Below are positions 1-13,152 of a stretch of 64,000 bases of DNA, piece after piece. The stretch lies in assembly GCA_013398175.1 (NCBI GenBank), contig VZRZ01004928.1:912861-976860 (forward strand), read 5' to 3'. Both the position numbers and the translations under genes were made by a program. A model generated the notes under the pieces. It did no database searches. It was not told where the DNA came from and was given only the letters and a program-made list of their open reading frames with translations. Numbering within the stretch: the first letter of the stretch is position 1; each line of letters opens with the position of its first letter. This DNA comes from Climacteris rufus (taxonomy: Eukaryota; Chordata; Aves; Passeriformes; Climacteridae).

Positions 1-3000
1 TGCTGCTGGTCTTTGCTGCTGATGGCATTACCTGACCCAGACAGATTCACTCTGGGACACAAAGGCCTCAGCCTACCACAAACATGCCACCAACTTGCAC
101 AGCCTCACAGCAGTGCAAGGCACACCAAAACATTCAGACCCCACTTCTCCCCAGGAGCTTTATACAAGAGCAGAAGAGGCTCTGACAGTGGTATCAAATC
201 AGAACCATTAAAATGGGCACCTAATCTTAACCCTAACACCTTGGCTACTGTGCAAGTCTTTGCTGATCATGGCCAACCAGTCTGTCACTTTGCTGCTCTA
301 TGCTCACTCTTTTCTTCACCTTCTTATAATTGCTGAGACTATCACGAATTGCACTGTATGTAACACTAAATTATTCACTCCTTTACGTACCATTTACCTC
401 ATTAATAATGTTGTAAAAAACAGAAGTGATGGAAGAATCCCAAATACAGTGCTACAAGCAAGTGGACAAACACACAAGCCCAGACCAATGTCTCGCGGTC
501 CCATAAATTTGATTTACACATCGCATCCTTTCCTTGACTGTGTTCTTCCATAAGAATCTCCTTGCCATGACTGTCACACTGTGTTTCTTAGCATTCCCTC
601 TATGCCTGCATTCTAAAGGTCATCTGTGAGGCAGTCACATAACCACCCCTTGGATGTGAGACATCTGCAAGACAGATTTGCTCTAAGCTGCACTTCAGCC
701 TGCTCCCACCATGTGTAACCACCCACCTGGGAACCACAACAACACCAGAACAGAATCCGTCTCTGTACCAAAAAGGCTGCCAGTCCTGGTGCATTCTTAC
801 CAGCAATTGAAATATTTAATTTTGAAAGTTTTACAAAGATAGTTGACTTTTAAGATCCCAGGACTTGTTTCATAGCATCAGCTTGTTAGAATTGGACAAA
901 ATACAACACCCTCCCATCTGAGAAAAGTCCCTCTGCTTTTATATCAGATTAACTTCAGCCCTAATACTGTAATTCATTCTCTGCACATGGATTTGGCTTC
1001 AAAGTGGCTCTGCCTACACTGAGCTAACTGTACAAGAGAGGCCAATAGTTAAAGCAAGGACCTTTGGAGGCTGCTGTTTCTTGTTGTATTGGGCTCCTGT
1101 TCCCTCTGAATGCCAAAGTGACAGATTATCTAAAGTATGTCTACAACTCTGCTTCTTTTGTGCAGTTAAAATGTTAATGTTGGTATATACTAAAGGAAAA
1201 TGAACAAGAAAAAAAGCTTACTATTAAAGAGAACAGGCTTGTACTCTCTGAGGCATCTATACCTCAGCGGGATTTCATGTACTAAAGCTGATACACACTG
1301 GGAAAGCCTTTCTCCGCACAGAAGTGCAGTCCCATTCAGTGACACGAGCTCTTTTCTCTCCAACAAAACAAACCTTGAGATCTTTGCTTGCTTCCTCCTT
1401 TTCTAGTCTCTATGTCCTGCTGTGTTTTTATTTTAGAAAAATAGTTTCAGTTCTCCTCAAAGACAGCTTGCTTGAATGTTATGATAAATTTAAACTTGGA
1501 CTTTGCCATTTTTATTTGCAGCATCATGATGCAAAAGACCTTGTAAAGTGGTACATCTGACATTTCCATTCCCTTGTTTCATGTTTACATATTTAAGTAA
1601 CAATTCTTCATTTCAAAATTCAGCTGATTTACACTGATCATCCCCAAATCAACTTCTGAAAGCAGTGTTGGAGAGAGAGGGTAAGGGAGGAGAAAACAAA
1701 GCATAATACTCTCTCATTTTTAGAAACAGATTAATTTTCTCTTCACTGTCCTTAGTAAGTCTAACAGTTTCAGCTTCCCTTCCCAGTCTTCTCAGGAGGT
1801 GATGGGCACCTCCAACATATTTTATTTTTTGCAGCTGTGCATATTCAGGACACTCTATGCTCATTTCAAAGAGATAAACATTTGGAATATGGCTTTACTT
1901 CTAGTAACAAGTGTTCTTCTCCATCTTCTAAACTTGCATTGCAAAGTAACCTAGTCTTATCCTTTCTATTAAACAATCACCACTGGATACCTGATAACCC
2001 TAGGTTTTAACAATGTGGAGGAAATATTTAAGTTATTACACTGAGATGTATTCAGGAAGATTTTAACTAAACACTCCCTCAAATCCTTACACTGAATAAA
2101 TCAGTCTGAGAAAGATTTAAGCCTTATCGCTGTTATCTTCTTCTGTACTGACAAAGCGCTATTGTAAGAAATAATCTTGGAAAGGCCAGAACTTTATTAT
2201 GTGATTATAAAGGTCTGCAATTTTCTAGTATCCACGATAGGTTACTGAAGTCATGCAACTGCAAACTGTCAGCAGAGTTTGCTGTGTCTCTGACTTTCCA
2301 CTTCTCATTTTCAGCCAGTGAACTGCACTAACAGCAATTAAATTACTTAATACTTTCCTAGAACTGCCTTCTAATGCAGGAAACTGCTGTAAACATTCCA
2401 GAAATTATATTTGCTTGGCAATAACTGACAGTAGTCTGCTTAATAGTAATTGTGGCAGTAGTTCACAGATTTTGTCAAATTATTTTGTTGGTCAGAAAAG
2501 CTAATCACCAAAGGAATAATCCAAAATAATTAAAGGATTTTTTTTCCTCTTCCATGGGTAGTCCAGAAGTTAACACCTAGACTAATACTATGACTCTTCC
2601 TATGGTCTTAAAATGTTTCTACTTAAGAATTGTCCCGCCTTCAGTATTAACAATGACTATTAAGAGAATATTAAGTTAAATGAATTTAAAAAGAAAACAG
2701 TGGTTTCAAACAACACACTGTAAATGCAAAAAAGAACCGCCAAAATAAAGCAATCCCAGTTCCAATTTTTCAGATGAGACAATAAAAACAGTGATCCTAA
2801 TGACTTATCTGGCACACAGGATTAGCAACAAAAGAACAGAGAGCGTGCCTCCAAACTATGATGTCTGGCAGTGGGGATACACCGTGCTCTCAGCTCTCCA
2901 TCTGCCACACATTCAACAAGAGCTGTATCAGAGCAACCATCCGAGACGTGCTGAGCAGTCCAGCATCTGCCATCCTGCTCCCACTGAAGCCCTACTGATC

Positions 3001-3437
3001 AACAGTTGTGTTCAAAATGCAGCTTCATTCACAGCAAGGACAGTGCAGGCACCAGTGCCTGATCTTTAGACAAATGAATGCTCCTTTCAGAACAGGCTGC
3101 CTCCTGTCTTACAGCAGCAGCACATCCGTGCAGAACACTGTTCTTGTTATTATGCCCATGTCACTGAATATCAGGGCTACACTGGCACACACGTCCTTGT
3201 ATGCTGGAGTGAGCAAGGGCAAACCAGACACATGACTGCAGATGGCCCTTCAGAGGTAACTCTGATTTCACTTAGATGCTGGTTCCAAGTTTGAGGACAA
3301 GATGCCAGCAACAGATACATCCTTGTTGTTTGTCCAGCATTAGCAAGATATGCTTCTAAATAGATAAGGTGCAACAAACTAGCACCCTTTGCATTCAAAA
3401 AATGGTTGTGTAAGAGGCTGCAGTTTATTTGACTTAC
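1..3437 (-). other. ARID1B: ARID1B intron after exon H (5' part only)
   Basis: This is AT-rich intronic sequence downstream of exon H in the transcript. Short open frames are scattered on both strands but none is flanked by convincing splice sites or resembles ARID1B. The next ARID1B exon, expected to continue the Pro-rich linker, is not here. I see no recognisable transposon or RNA gene. Confidence 0.8.
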
Positions 3438-3642
3438 CAGGAGATGGCGGCTGAATCTTAGGTTGTTTCTTGGTATCTCCAGTGCTGAACACTTCTGGAG
3501 GGGGCTCCTCCCCTCGCTCAATCTTGCACTCGAAGGCAAACAGGTACTGAATGTATTGTTTTTTCAGCGAGCTGGCTGCACTGCTCGAAGTGCCAACGTT
3601 CAAGGTGGTTGCCAGCTCACGCCACTTCTTGTTTTTATTAAC
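3438..3642 (-). CDS. ARID1B: ARID1B exon H (205 nt, C-terminal half of the ARID domain)
   Basis: A TTTGCTAG acceptor is followed by 68 codons plus one base, then G|GTAAGT, a consensus donor. The peptide VNKNKKWRELATTLNVGTSS completes the ARID loop and helix that contact DNA. SAASSLKKQYIQYLFAFECK forms the last helices with the conserved Leu-Lys, Tyr and Phe-Glu positions. IERGEEPPPEVF and DTKKQPKIQPPSP then leave the domain for a Pro-rich linker. The frame is open and all conserved ARID positions are present. The single G at its end should pair with an exon beyond the start of the window; no candidate for that exon is visible in 1-3437. Confidence 0.97.
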
Positions 3643-6600
3643 CTAGCAAAGTAAACGGCAGAATCATTGGTTTGCAGCAAAGCATTTTGTTTAAGTCAGG
3701 AAACAAAAAAGGGAAAAAAAAGCACTTAATGCCTTGGTTTACTTTTTTTTTATTTTCCTCTTTTAACTAATGCTCATTACTCCCACACGCAGTAATGCAC
3801 AGACAGCATTTACAGTTATAAACCCATTAAGGAACCTGCTGATAGCTACATAAAAAGCTTTGCTTGTGGAGTCTTCTGCATGGTGCATCCTTTAAATGTC
3901 TTACGGCCTTCCAGGGCCTATGCTCTTCACTTAGCAATCTATCTCCAAGCAAATTCCTGCTCATTCTCTCCCTGCCTCATACCCACCTACACCCACCCGA
4001 CTCTAATTAAAAAGCAGCTTCTAAAATAGAATTTAGAAAGCAATAACAGCATTATTCTGCAATTTAAGTGTTTGAACAGATATGAAAAAAAACATTTTCT
4101 CCCAAATAGCCACCAGCTGTCAAACAGTTCAGCTCGTAATTCCTGGTTCAATTCCTTTCACTTTAGTGCATCTTGCAGGGACAGATCAATGATCCTCTGG
4201 CTAGATGAGAGGCAGAGTGAAGCCAGGCCCCTTAATTAATGAAGGCAGACTTCAAACACACATGGCTAGTCCAGCAATACTCTGTATTACAATGCTGACT
4301 GCACAACTCTGCTGTGAGTCCTGTTTGCAGTGTACGGCTGAGAATATTGAAAGACTCTACTCGTGAGTTCCTCAAACACAGCTGATCTGTAATAATAGTG
4401 AAGTTCATTTGTCATCCTGGATGATGCCACTGACTCACTCAGCTGTACCACTCATAGCAGCCACTTTGCTGCTAATACCTGATGCTGCTAAGTTCATTCA
4501 ACTAGTTATGCAATTGCTAGGTATGATCCAAGCAACGGGATCAGCACCAAAATAAATGGGCTTTAAACATCTGAGAGTCTCCATTTTTGTGGGTAAAAAT
4601 CCTGATTCCATGATGTCTGTTACTTGCCCTAAGGCCTGAGATTTTAATGACTCCAACTTAACTTGTATAGCTAGAAAGATTATCATTAGCCATACTATTC
4701 CTTAGTATGTGTGCCAGCAAAGAAAACATTTTCTAAAGTTTCTCTCAGTGTTTAATAACACTGTAACTGCTGCCAGTCAGCAAAGATCTTTTGAGGATGG
4801 CATTAAACAGCAAGCAGGTTGGCATGGCTATGCTAAGTGTTTTTATTTCTTTGGTACATCCTGCAAGAACTCAGGAGTTAAAGGAGACCAGATTTTCATA
4901 AACTGCCCTTGTTGAGGCTTGAAATCCAGTTACACAGCTCTTTGTGCCTACTGGCTTACAGCTAAGTGGTGCGTAATGAACACATTGCATAATGCAAACA
5001 GAAATGTTCATGCCTAAATGCCCAGTATATTGGCATTTAAAAGAAGACTGCCAACAGCTGGTCTGTTCATGTTGGGACCCCATCAATTGCAACTATTCAG
5101 ACAGAGAATACGCACTGCTGCTGCACAGCTCCACTCCCTGTCACTCTCTGGGCAGAATCACGAGATGTGGAGTGCAGCAGTTGGAGTAACAGCTTTTTAG
5201 GAGGGCATCACACAGATGCATTTAAATAAAACTCAGCAAGCAAAGCTCTGTACCTCTCAGTAGCTCTAAACAGATAAACACAGTGAACATTCATGTGGGT
5301 GCACCAGCAAAACCAGGAGCCCTCATTTCAAGTGTAAATTTTCACCAGTATTGCAGCACACGCATTTGTAACTCAAGCTCTTTCAAAAGTCAGTCTAAGT
5401 GAACAGCATCTATTCTTTGGCAAAGCATAATGTCTGTCACTGAAAATCAACACTGAATGTCCCAAAATAAAATAAATTTCCATAATAAGCAAACATGAAT
5501 GACTCTCTAGAATATCCCATCTGCCCCCCATCTTGCTCAGTTTTGGATGCTAAGAGTCACACTGCGGGCACAATCACACTGTACGAGGCAGAGCAGCTGC
5601 ATGATACGATTTACCTGTAATAAAGTTTCTGAGCTAAAAGTAATCAAATCCCTATGATGCTGAGGGGCATGAGCTGCTCACTAAAAATGTCAATATAACA
5701 TCTCTTACCCATATACAGCATTTAACAACTGGCAAGATGAACTATATTAGGTTTCTCTGCCCTCCTTTAATAGCAAGAATAGCTAAAATCCCTGGATTTG
5801 AAGGGCCAAAATCCTATGTTGTGAGGCACACTATTAAAAATAGCTTTGCAAGTGGTACTAACTGATGTTGAACATTCCTTTCTTGAACTAATCACAAAGA
5901 TTACTAAAATATGTTCTCTTTTTGAGAAACTGACATATTTTTTCCTTCAGATTTTGTAATTACTGTAGAATTGTGTCTATTTTAATATTGTGTTTTATAT
6001 TAACTATTGCACGTACATATTTATCTACATGTTAGCTATGTTTAAGACCTCATTTTGCAAGGCACTGAACACCCACAATGTTCTTAAATCCACAGAACTC
6101 ATGGATCGCCACACTTTGTAATATTTTCTAGCACCTTGCCAGAGTGATCCCCCAGATGCAAGGGATGCTTTGTACAAGCATCAGGCAAGAACAAGTGACT
6201 TCAAATTCTGAATCTAAGACTGCAAATACTGTTTTCTCCTGCTTTCCCTTTTGATGCTAGACAGTGAAACATTTCATTTCGCTCTCTGGTGGGCAGTCTC
6301 ATAGAACTCTTGAGTGATTTTCCAGCATCCCTTTGGAAAACTTCCCGTTAACTGGTGAGAACACAAACGAAAGCTTCTCTCTCCCACCTCTGAGTTTTTT
6401 ATTCTCAGCTCTGCCTGCTTTCATTTTTATTCACTCATTTAGGTAATTCACCTTTTCCTAGCAATTATTATGTTTGTGAGGGAACCCAAAATACCCTGTA
6501 AGCATTTTCCAAGCACAGGGAAAGTAAAGTCTGTGTCCAAGAAACAAATGTACCATATAGAGACACTCAGAGAATAAAGGTTTGGGATGAAGGCCTGTGT

Positions 6601-7012
6601 TTTAAGAATCTGTCTGCACCTTCTCCAGAGAGATGAACTGAATTGTCCTACAGGCTGTGTGCCCCTTAAAAATGTCCTTTTCCTTTTAGCTCTATCATTT
6701 GCTTTTTACTTGTAACTTTGATCCAGTGTCCTTTTCCTCTTTTCTTCTCTCAGCAGCATGACTAGACTGCCCTAAACAGGTAACAATTTCATCTGTCTAC
6801 AGCAATAGTTAATCTTGATTCAAACTCTAAAGTTTTAGGGCCATTATGCAGCCCAAAATGAACTCTAGACAGATATTAAAGCACTAAACAATTTTCCTCT
6901 ACAACACTGTCAAGGCTGAAAACCTAACGGTGTAACCAGCATGAAATACTCTAGATATGAAATAAAAAGAGCATTGCCTTTTTGAAGGTTCACTTTCAAC
7001 CATTCTTCTCAC
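3643..7012 (-). other. ARID1B: ARID1B intron within the ARID domain (3,370 bp)
   Basis: The intron separates the two ARID exons in phase 0, with GTGAGA donor and TAG acceptor. The body is AT-rich with short T and A runs. No coding, RNA or clear mobile-element content is seen. The border inside the ARID is a useful landmark because it splits GGLAQ from VNKNKK. Confidence 0.85.
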
Positions 7013-7222
7013 CTGTGCTAAACCCCCAATCTCTTTGACGCAGACATAGAGCCTGAACAGGTCCAAGGGCTTCTTGCCCACAGCTGGCAGACTGGCCACA
7101 GGCGTGCCCCTCTCCTCCATGAACGTCAGGTACCGATCTACCCACATCTTGCGCTCCGGCTCATTTCCTAGCTCATAGACTTTAGTGATCTTCTCTCCAG
7201 TTGTGGTAGAGGAACTTGATTT
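7013..7222 (-). CDS. ARID1B: ARID1B exon G (210 nt, N-terminal half of the ARID domain)
   Basis: The exon has 70 codons, phase 0 at both ends, a CAATTTAG acceptor and a CAG|GTGAGA donor. It starts KSSSSTTTGEKITKVYELGN and then enters the ARID with RKMWVDRYLTFMEERG, SLPAVGKKPLDLFRLYVCV and KEIGGLAQ. These are helices H1 to about H4 of the AT-rich interaction domain. The ARID of ARID1 proteins binds DNA without strict sequence preference, unlike ARID3 or ARID5 (family knowledge). The Leu of mammalian RKLWVDR is Met here, as in ARID1A. The acceptor is preceded by a long C/T tract (7223-7285). The domain is completed by exon H after Gln. Confidence 0.97.
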
Positions 7223-7285
7223 CTAAATTGCAAGAAGAAAAGAAAGAGTTGGGGGAAGGGTGGGAGGGGAAGGGAAAAGAAAGTA
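7223..7285 (-). promoter_or_regulatory. ARID1B: Long C/T-rich acceptor tract of the ARID exon
   Basis: On the transcript strand about 60 nt of almost pure pyrimidine precede the CAATTTAG acceptor. The inner part has C runs of 3 to 5; the complementary plus strand at 7251-7274 has five G runs of at least 3. Confidence 0.7.
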
Positions 7286-8168
7286 AGAAACTCACAACAT
7301 TGAAAAAGAGAAGATGTCAAACAAACTAAAGCTATCACACAACAGTCAGGAATGAAGGCTACTAGTTCAGGCACAAACAGTACATTCTGTCCATATGGAA
7401 AAGTCAGCTTTTTAAATAAAGGGCCCAAACTCCCCATTTTTGTATTTCTCTTACTGATTTGAACTTTGGATCCCAGAAGGCAAGTTTCTGATGTTGCCTC
7501 ATGTCATTTTAGGAAGAGGTAGCTCTCACACAGTGCTTCTCATCCACTTATCTCTAAGTGCTTTGCAAGCAACCATTTCAATAAAATTTGAAACAAGTTT
7601 GTCCCACACAAGTTTAGAAAATCCTAAACCCAAAACAATCCTCTCCTCTTTGCCTTCAAACAGGAGCTAGAAAACCTGAAAGTGATCCTTCAGAGGAGGA
7701 ATTGCATGTGAATCACGGCAAACTAGTACACGGAGAAGTAGTCCTCTCTTCAGAGTCACAAATGGTTATGCTTTATTACCACTTCACACCACTGATGGCC
7801 AAAAAGCAAGATGAGCAAGAGTGCCTACAGTACAAGGAGACTGGTGGCAATACTCTTTGTGAACTGCCAATTAGCTGCCTGATCCAATAAGCCTTATGAG
7901 TAGTTACTACTCTCCTTCCTTGACAGAGGACAGAAGATACCCATCTCACTTGTCCTACCTTGCAAAGGGAATGTGTATTATGACCTGGGGAAAAGCAAGG
8001 ATGGACAGCAACCATGGCTGAGCCACTACCAGGAAAAGCAAAAGCGGTGCAAGATCAGAATTCTTTCTCTGTGGTAGAAAGGCAGAAGTGAACCTGTCTT
8101 CTTGCTGCTCTTTGGGTTTATAGCTAATGAAAGCTCATGTTATGTTCAATTCCTTTTTTTTTTTTTTT

Positions 8169-8182
8169 NNNNNNNNNNNNNN
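8169..8182. other. Assembly gap (14 N) inside a poly-T run
   Basis: The Ns are flanked by T on both sides, so a homopolymer of uncertain length was masked. The true length is unknown. Confidence 0.98.
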
Positions 8183-9321
8183 TTTTTTTTTTAATGTGGA
8201 GACAGCAGGAAGCACTGAGGCTGCTACACAAGCTGTAAATTCTCACCCTATCTTTTCTGTGAGCTGGGCTCTGTGCCATGAGCGGACCGACCCTGTCACA
8301 GACCCTATCCGAGGTGCCTCTGCTCTCACAGCAGAGTGGGGCTGCTGCTACAGTTTGCTCAGCAGTGGAAGATGGGAGTGGTTCAGAATTAAACACAAGG
8401 AAAAAAGACTGACATAGAGCTTTGGGAAAGGAGCCAAATATGTGAAGGGAAACATATCCTTTATGTCTGTGTAGTAAAAGCCTAAACTTTGTTGTTGATT
8501 GCAGCAGACACTTCTTAAAACTCATCTAGTCAATCACTCTTTCCCCCTCCTTTGCCTATTCCTTACTTTGAACTGAAGACAGCACTATTCTCAAGTAAAC
8601 AGAAACTCATTCCTAGTTGAACATCTCTAAAGACCCTTGTGTACCTCACAGATGCAACAGAACCACCCACTCTGTCCATGTCCCCACATAGCAGTGGTGA
8701 GGCCTGGCACTCAACACCATGAAAGATGGATGCAGTGGACTAGAGTCCGGCTGCCAATGATTTTAAGAGCATTGCCACCATTCGTCTTGCATGTTAACCT
8801 GTAAAATATGACAGACTCTGTACCTCCTTCCAGCTATCAGCTGCAACTTGGCAACACTGGAAGAGAGTCAGGAGAGAAGAAACCTGAAGCCAAGGGGGGT
8901 GACCTAGCAGTTCCATGAGCCATTGCTGTTCTTTCCAGTGAATGGATATTCATTTTAATTAAATAGTCTCCTGTAAAGCTTTCTGCCTTGCTGACACTGT
9001 AAATCCTTCAGAGCAGTCCTTCCTACAGATAGATATGATTACTTTTTTTACTTAGAAATGAGGTGCATGCCTGAGTTTACTTGAGCCAGACTCAGTTGCA
9101 TCACAACTCCTACTGAAGTGAGAGTTGGGGCTAAATGTGTTTTACTAATACCAAGTGGCTGGCAGGAAAGTACTTTGACATGAATCCTGCTGATTATGCA
9201 AAGAAAGCACAAACTGATTCTGTAATAGCAACCAATTTACTCAAAGCATCACTTGCTATGTATCTGGGTGTTCAAGAAAATGTTTAACTCTTTGCAACAA
9301 ACATATACTTTGTTAAAATTT

Positions 9322-9349
9322 GGGGGGGTTGGGGTGGGTGGAAAGGGGG
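9322..9349 (+). other. G-quadruplex-forming motif
   Basis: Four G runs (7, 4, 3 and 5) are separated by loops of 2, 1 and 6 bases on the plus strand, which is the template strand for ARID1B. Confidence 0.7.
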
Positions 9350-12300
9350 TAGGCAAGTCATGTTGCTACTAATTTCGTATTGTGGTGAGAACAGATATAT
9401 GATCACACAGGCTTGAACAGCAGCATGCACTGGAACTATCCCACTACCATCTTCAGGAAGTACAAAGTTACTCTATTGCTCATCAGCATTAATTTTAATC
9501 TGACACTTAAGATGCTCCAGAACTCTGACAAAAATGAAGGTGCAAAATTTCAGCTTTTACCCAGCAAATTTTCTGTGTGCTTATATTCTATCATACAAGG
9601 CAACAAAATAATTTTTATTTCACTTTTATGGTGAACCATGATTAAGGAACCTCAGATTTACCAGTTGTAGGGTTTCATTTTTGTATGTTAAGATTCACTT
9701 TTTAAAATCAGATTCAGAGCAGAAGGGAAACAGTTAAGAAATTTTCATTCTGCATTTTTCTACTATACATCTCAAATGATGCTGCTTTACAGCAGTGTGG
9801 CAGCAAGCTCTAAAATGACAGTATAATCTGAAAACTTTTCACAGCTTACAGAAGGTAAGAAGTGTTTCTTACTGTGTGAGCTTTCAGGTTGTCATGCTTT
9901 GTAAAATGGGTGCAATTTTCTTCTAAAATGAAATGTTAACTTTAGAAGAATGCACTGGAGGGAAGAATGCTATTCCTCAAGAGTAAAGATCTTTTTCTCT
10001 TCTCTATTTTTATAAATGTAAATGTATAAAGATGACAGATGTGTGCAAGCTAGTCTACACAGAAACAAACTTCAGTTTCACATGGGCAGGTTCAGCTGGA
10101 AGCCTAAATTCACCTATAAATACTAAACATTAACCCTCAGAAAATAAGGGTTTAAAAGAGAATGATCCCACTGTTAAGTAAACTGAGCACACCCCATGCA
10201 ATGCTGGAAGAATACAGATCATGAACTTTTCTTCTGTTAAGTATGTTGATAATTATGGTGATAAAAGTATGCTAGTGCAAGCCTGTGGCACATATCTTTA
10301 CCAATTTAGTTGTATCCTATTCTGCCTTCAATCCCCAGCACTATTCCACGTGATGTACTGGCAACGTTCAAAGGAAAAGAACCTCCACCGAAGTATGTGG
10401 ATACCAAAGCCAATTCCCATATTAAATCTGTCGAACCCCATACTTTCTTTTCAACACACCTACCCACTATTAAAGCTGTATTATATACAGACCCTTGTAT
10501 GGTGAGTCTGCAGAATCCTTTAGAGCAACACAAATTTCTGTAGGAGTTCTTTTCACATGAAAGGCAGTGGGTAGTTGCTTCTGTATGTATCTTAAAGCAT
10601 CTGTATTTATGGAGCTATCTACCGTTCGCTTCCCCCGCTTCAATGAAGAATTTGCCAATATTACCTGTATTACACAGACTTCTTTTACTACAGAACAGAG
10701 CGGGCATACACAGGCAGCAAACACTGCCAAAGATCAATCCCTGGCAGTGGCTTTTGCAGGACACAATCCTCTGTCAAGAATTTTTCCTGAAGGACTCTGC
10801 ACCTGAAGGACCCCTCACAGCTAGCACCACGGAGGTGTAGTATTACTCAAGTATATTCACTGTCATGTTCATGGGTACCTATGGACAGTGAACAGCATTT
10901 TATGGGGTTTTCATAACCTACTGTTTCACTCATGTTTCAGTGACCCTACATAGTTCACACCCACGCTCGAAATCTCTTTTAAAGAATTTTAGAACTACCT
11001 GACCACTATCAGGGATGCATATCATGCAAAATTGGCATAGCAAAGTGTCCTTGTACTGATTTACCCAAAGAGGCCTCAAAACATAATGTTCAATAGCTCC
11101 TTCTCTTCATTTCCTCATGCCTCACTTCCACACAAAACAGCTGAAAGAGAGGATCCACTTAGTAGGATCACAGGGATACCTTGAAGTGAATCACAGACCA
11201 TTCACCCTTGCTTTTATCCTCTACTGGAATGGACAAGTTGTAGCACATGAAGCAGCTTTGGGATTTAATGAACCAATTCAGGCTGTTTTCAAGTGTAACG
11301 AAATGCCTGCAATCAATCATTCCAGTCTATGTCAGGCTGCTGTTGAAGTCGATGAAGTTATCCAATCCACTGCTCTTCATAGGTAAAAAGGGATCAGCTC
11401 ATTTACAGCACTTATTTTTCTATCATTCCAAAGCACTGTATTTATCCACGTCTAACTGAAGTTTTTGGATAGAAGGACATTCAGAAGAAATTGAAAGCAC
11501 AAAGTTTCCTCATTTTTTTTCTCCAATGCTATGCTTTGGCATATTTACATGAAAAAATCTCCACATATGTTCATGATGACTCTAGGATTTGCTATGCAGT
11601 TTATGCAATGAGCTCAGGAATGCATTGTTTGGTAGCTTTGTAGAGGAAGTACTCAATGTGTTAGACAGCCTGTGCAATAACTCTCTTGCTTTCCTCCAGA
11701 AAGCTGCCCAAACAAGCAATACCCAAAACACTACCACAAAGAAAAGTAACAGAATTTTTGGTATCACCCTTTCAGAAATGCTGTTAAGATGGGACTTTCT
11801 GGGAACAAGTAACACCAGCTGCCTTCTGAGACTCAAAGTTGCTGTCAAATAAATATCCACACATTTAAGTGGTGCATTTCATGCCATGCTGCCCCTTTGC
11901 TCAGGGGATTCACTAATGTCTGGTTTTTGGATGGGTAGATGTTTTCCCCTCCGACTGGCCTTCCTCTGTTTGTCCTGAGACATAGTCTTCAACACATCAC
12001 TTTGTAAAAATTAAGTTAATTGTTGCTAATTTAAGTGCACTTTAACACTGGGGAAAACCCCCTTTATATTCTGCACAAGAATATGTTTCAGTATTTTTCT
12101 ACAGAGAAATTATGATCATTACTACTTTTGATAAAAAGAAATGAGAGGAACAACATATATATTTCTAATTGAAAAAAAAAAAACAAAGCAAAAATGACCA
12201 AGTGGACATTTGCTCCCCGTCAGCCATATCAGCTTATGGCTACATTCTCTTTTCTATATATGTATATAGATTTTCTAAGTGTGTGAATATATATATAGAC

Positions 12301-13152
12301 AGAAAAATAGATTATGAAATTTGGTTTTAGCTCCACACAATTTTTTCAGGTTTTTTTCTAACAACTTCTATGAGAATGCATAAACATTATTTATCTAAAA
12401 AATAGTTTTCTAAAAATGTACATGCACCAGGGCTTTTTTTTTTTTTTCAGCTCACAATCTGGGATATTTCAAAATAACCAAATGAAGCAAATTACAAACA
12501 ATTTTGGTTTAGACTGTGCCCTGACAGCCTAATGGCTGTATTTCCAAATACACAATTCAAAACTAAAAATGTTTCAAAAATATCAATGGCAGCTTTTTTG
12601 TAGTGCTGAATCTATAATTTAACTTTTGATGGCTATTAGTTTCAATAGGGGAGAAGATTTCTCATTTTGTTTTGTTTTGTTTTTTTTTTTTCTTCCCTAA
12701 ATAATCCTAGTAAAGACAAATGCAGCAACCAGAGCGAAGTCAGTTGTGTGAAGGAGTTTGGGCCCAGGAACAGAAATGGAATTTTCCTTAACAACACAGT
12801 CAGCATGCTTGGAAGCTGATGCATTACAGGAATGATGTTTTCTTCACAACAACTGCTGTTTTACCAGACAGCACACTTGCATGATGCACACAATTTTTAC
12901 TCTTTCTTATTTCAAAGTTCTGTTGGGACAAATTTTGCCCTTGGATAAGCATGCTCAGGCCCCACTGAAGCCAGGCAGTGGAACTTACAGTCATGTGTCC
13001 GAGAGCAGAATTTGTACCCAGTGTTACAAAGAAAGAAAACTGTTTAGTGAATAAATAATGAAGAAAAGGAATTTACAAAACAAACAAGCAAGCATTAAAA
13101 TATAATTAATTACAAAAAATAAACAAAAACCAAAAAAACCAGAGCCACTTAC

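Larger units (their letters stand above)
7223..13152 (-). other. ARID1B: ARID1B intron between exons F and G (5,930 bp)
   Basis: This intron holds a 14-base assembly gap at 8169-8182, a G-rich stretch on the plus strand at 9322-9349, and the pyrimidine tract of the exon G acceptor (7223-7285). A region around 10221-10840 has several overlapping open frames without a recognised product. Short AT repeats occur at 12250-12300. If exon F is skipped, this intron merges with the next one to join exon E to exon G. Confidence 0.8.
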
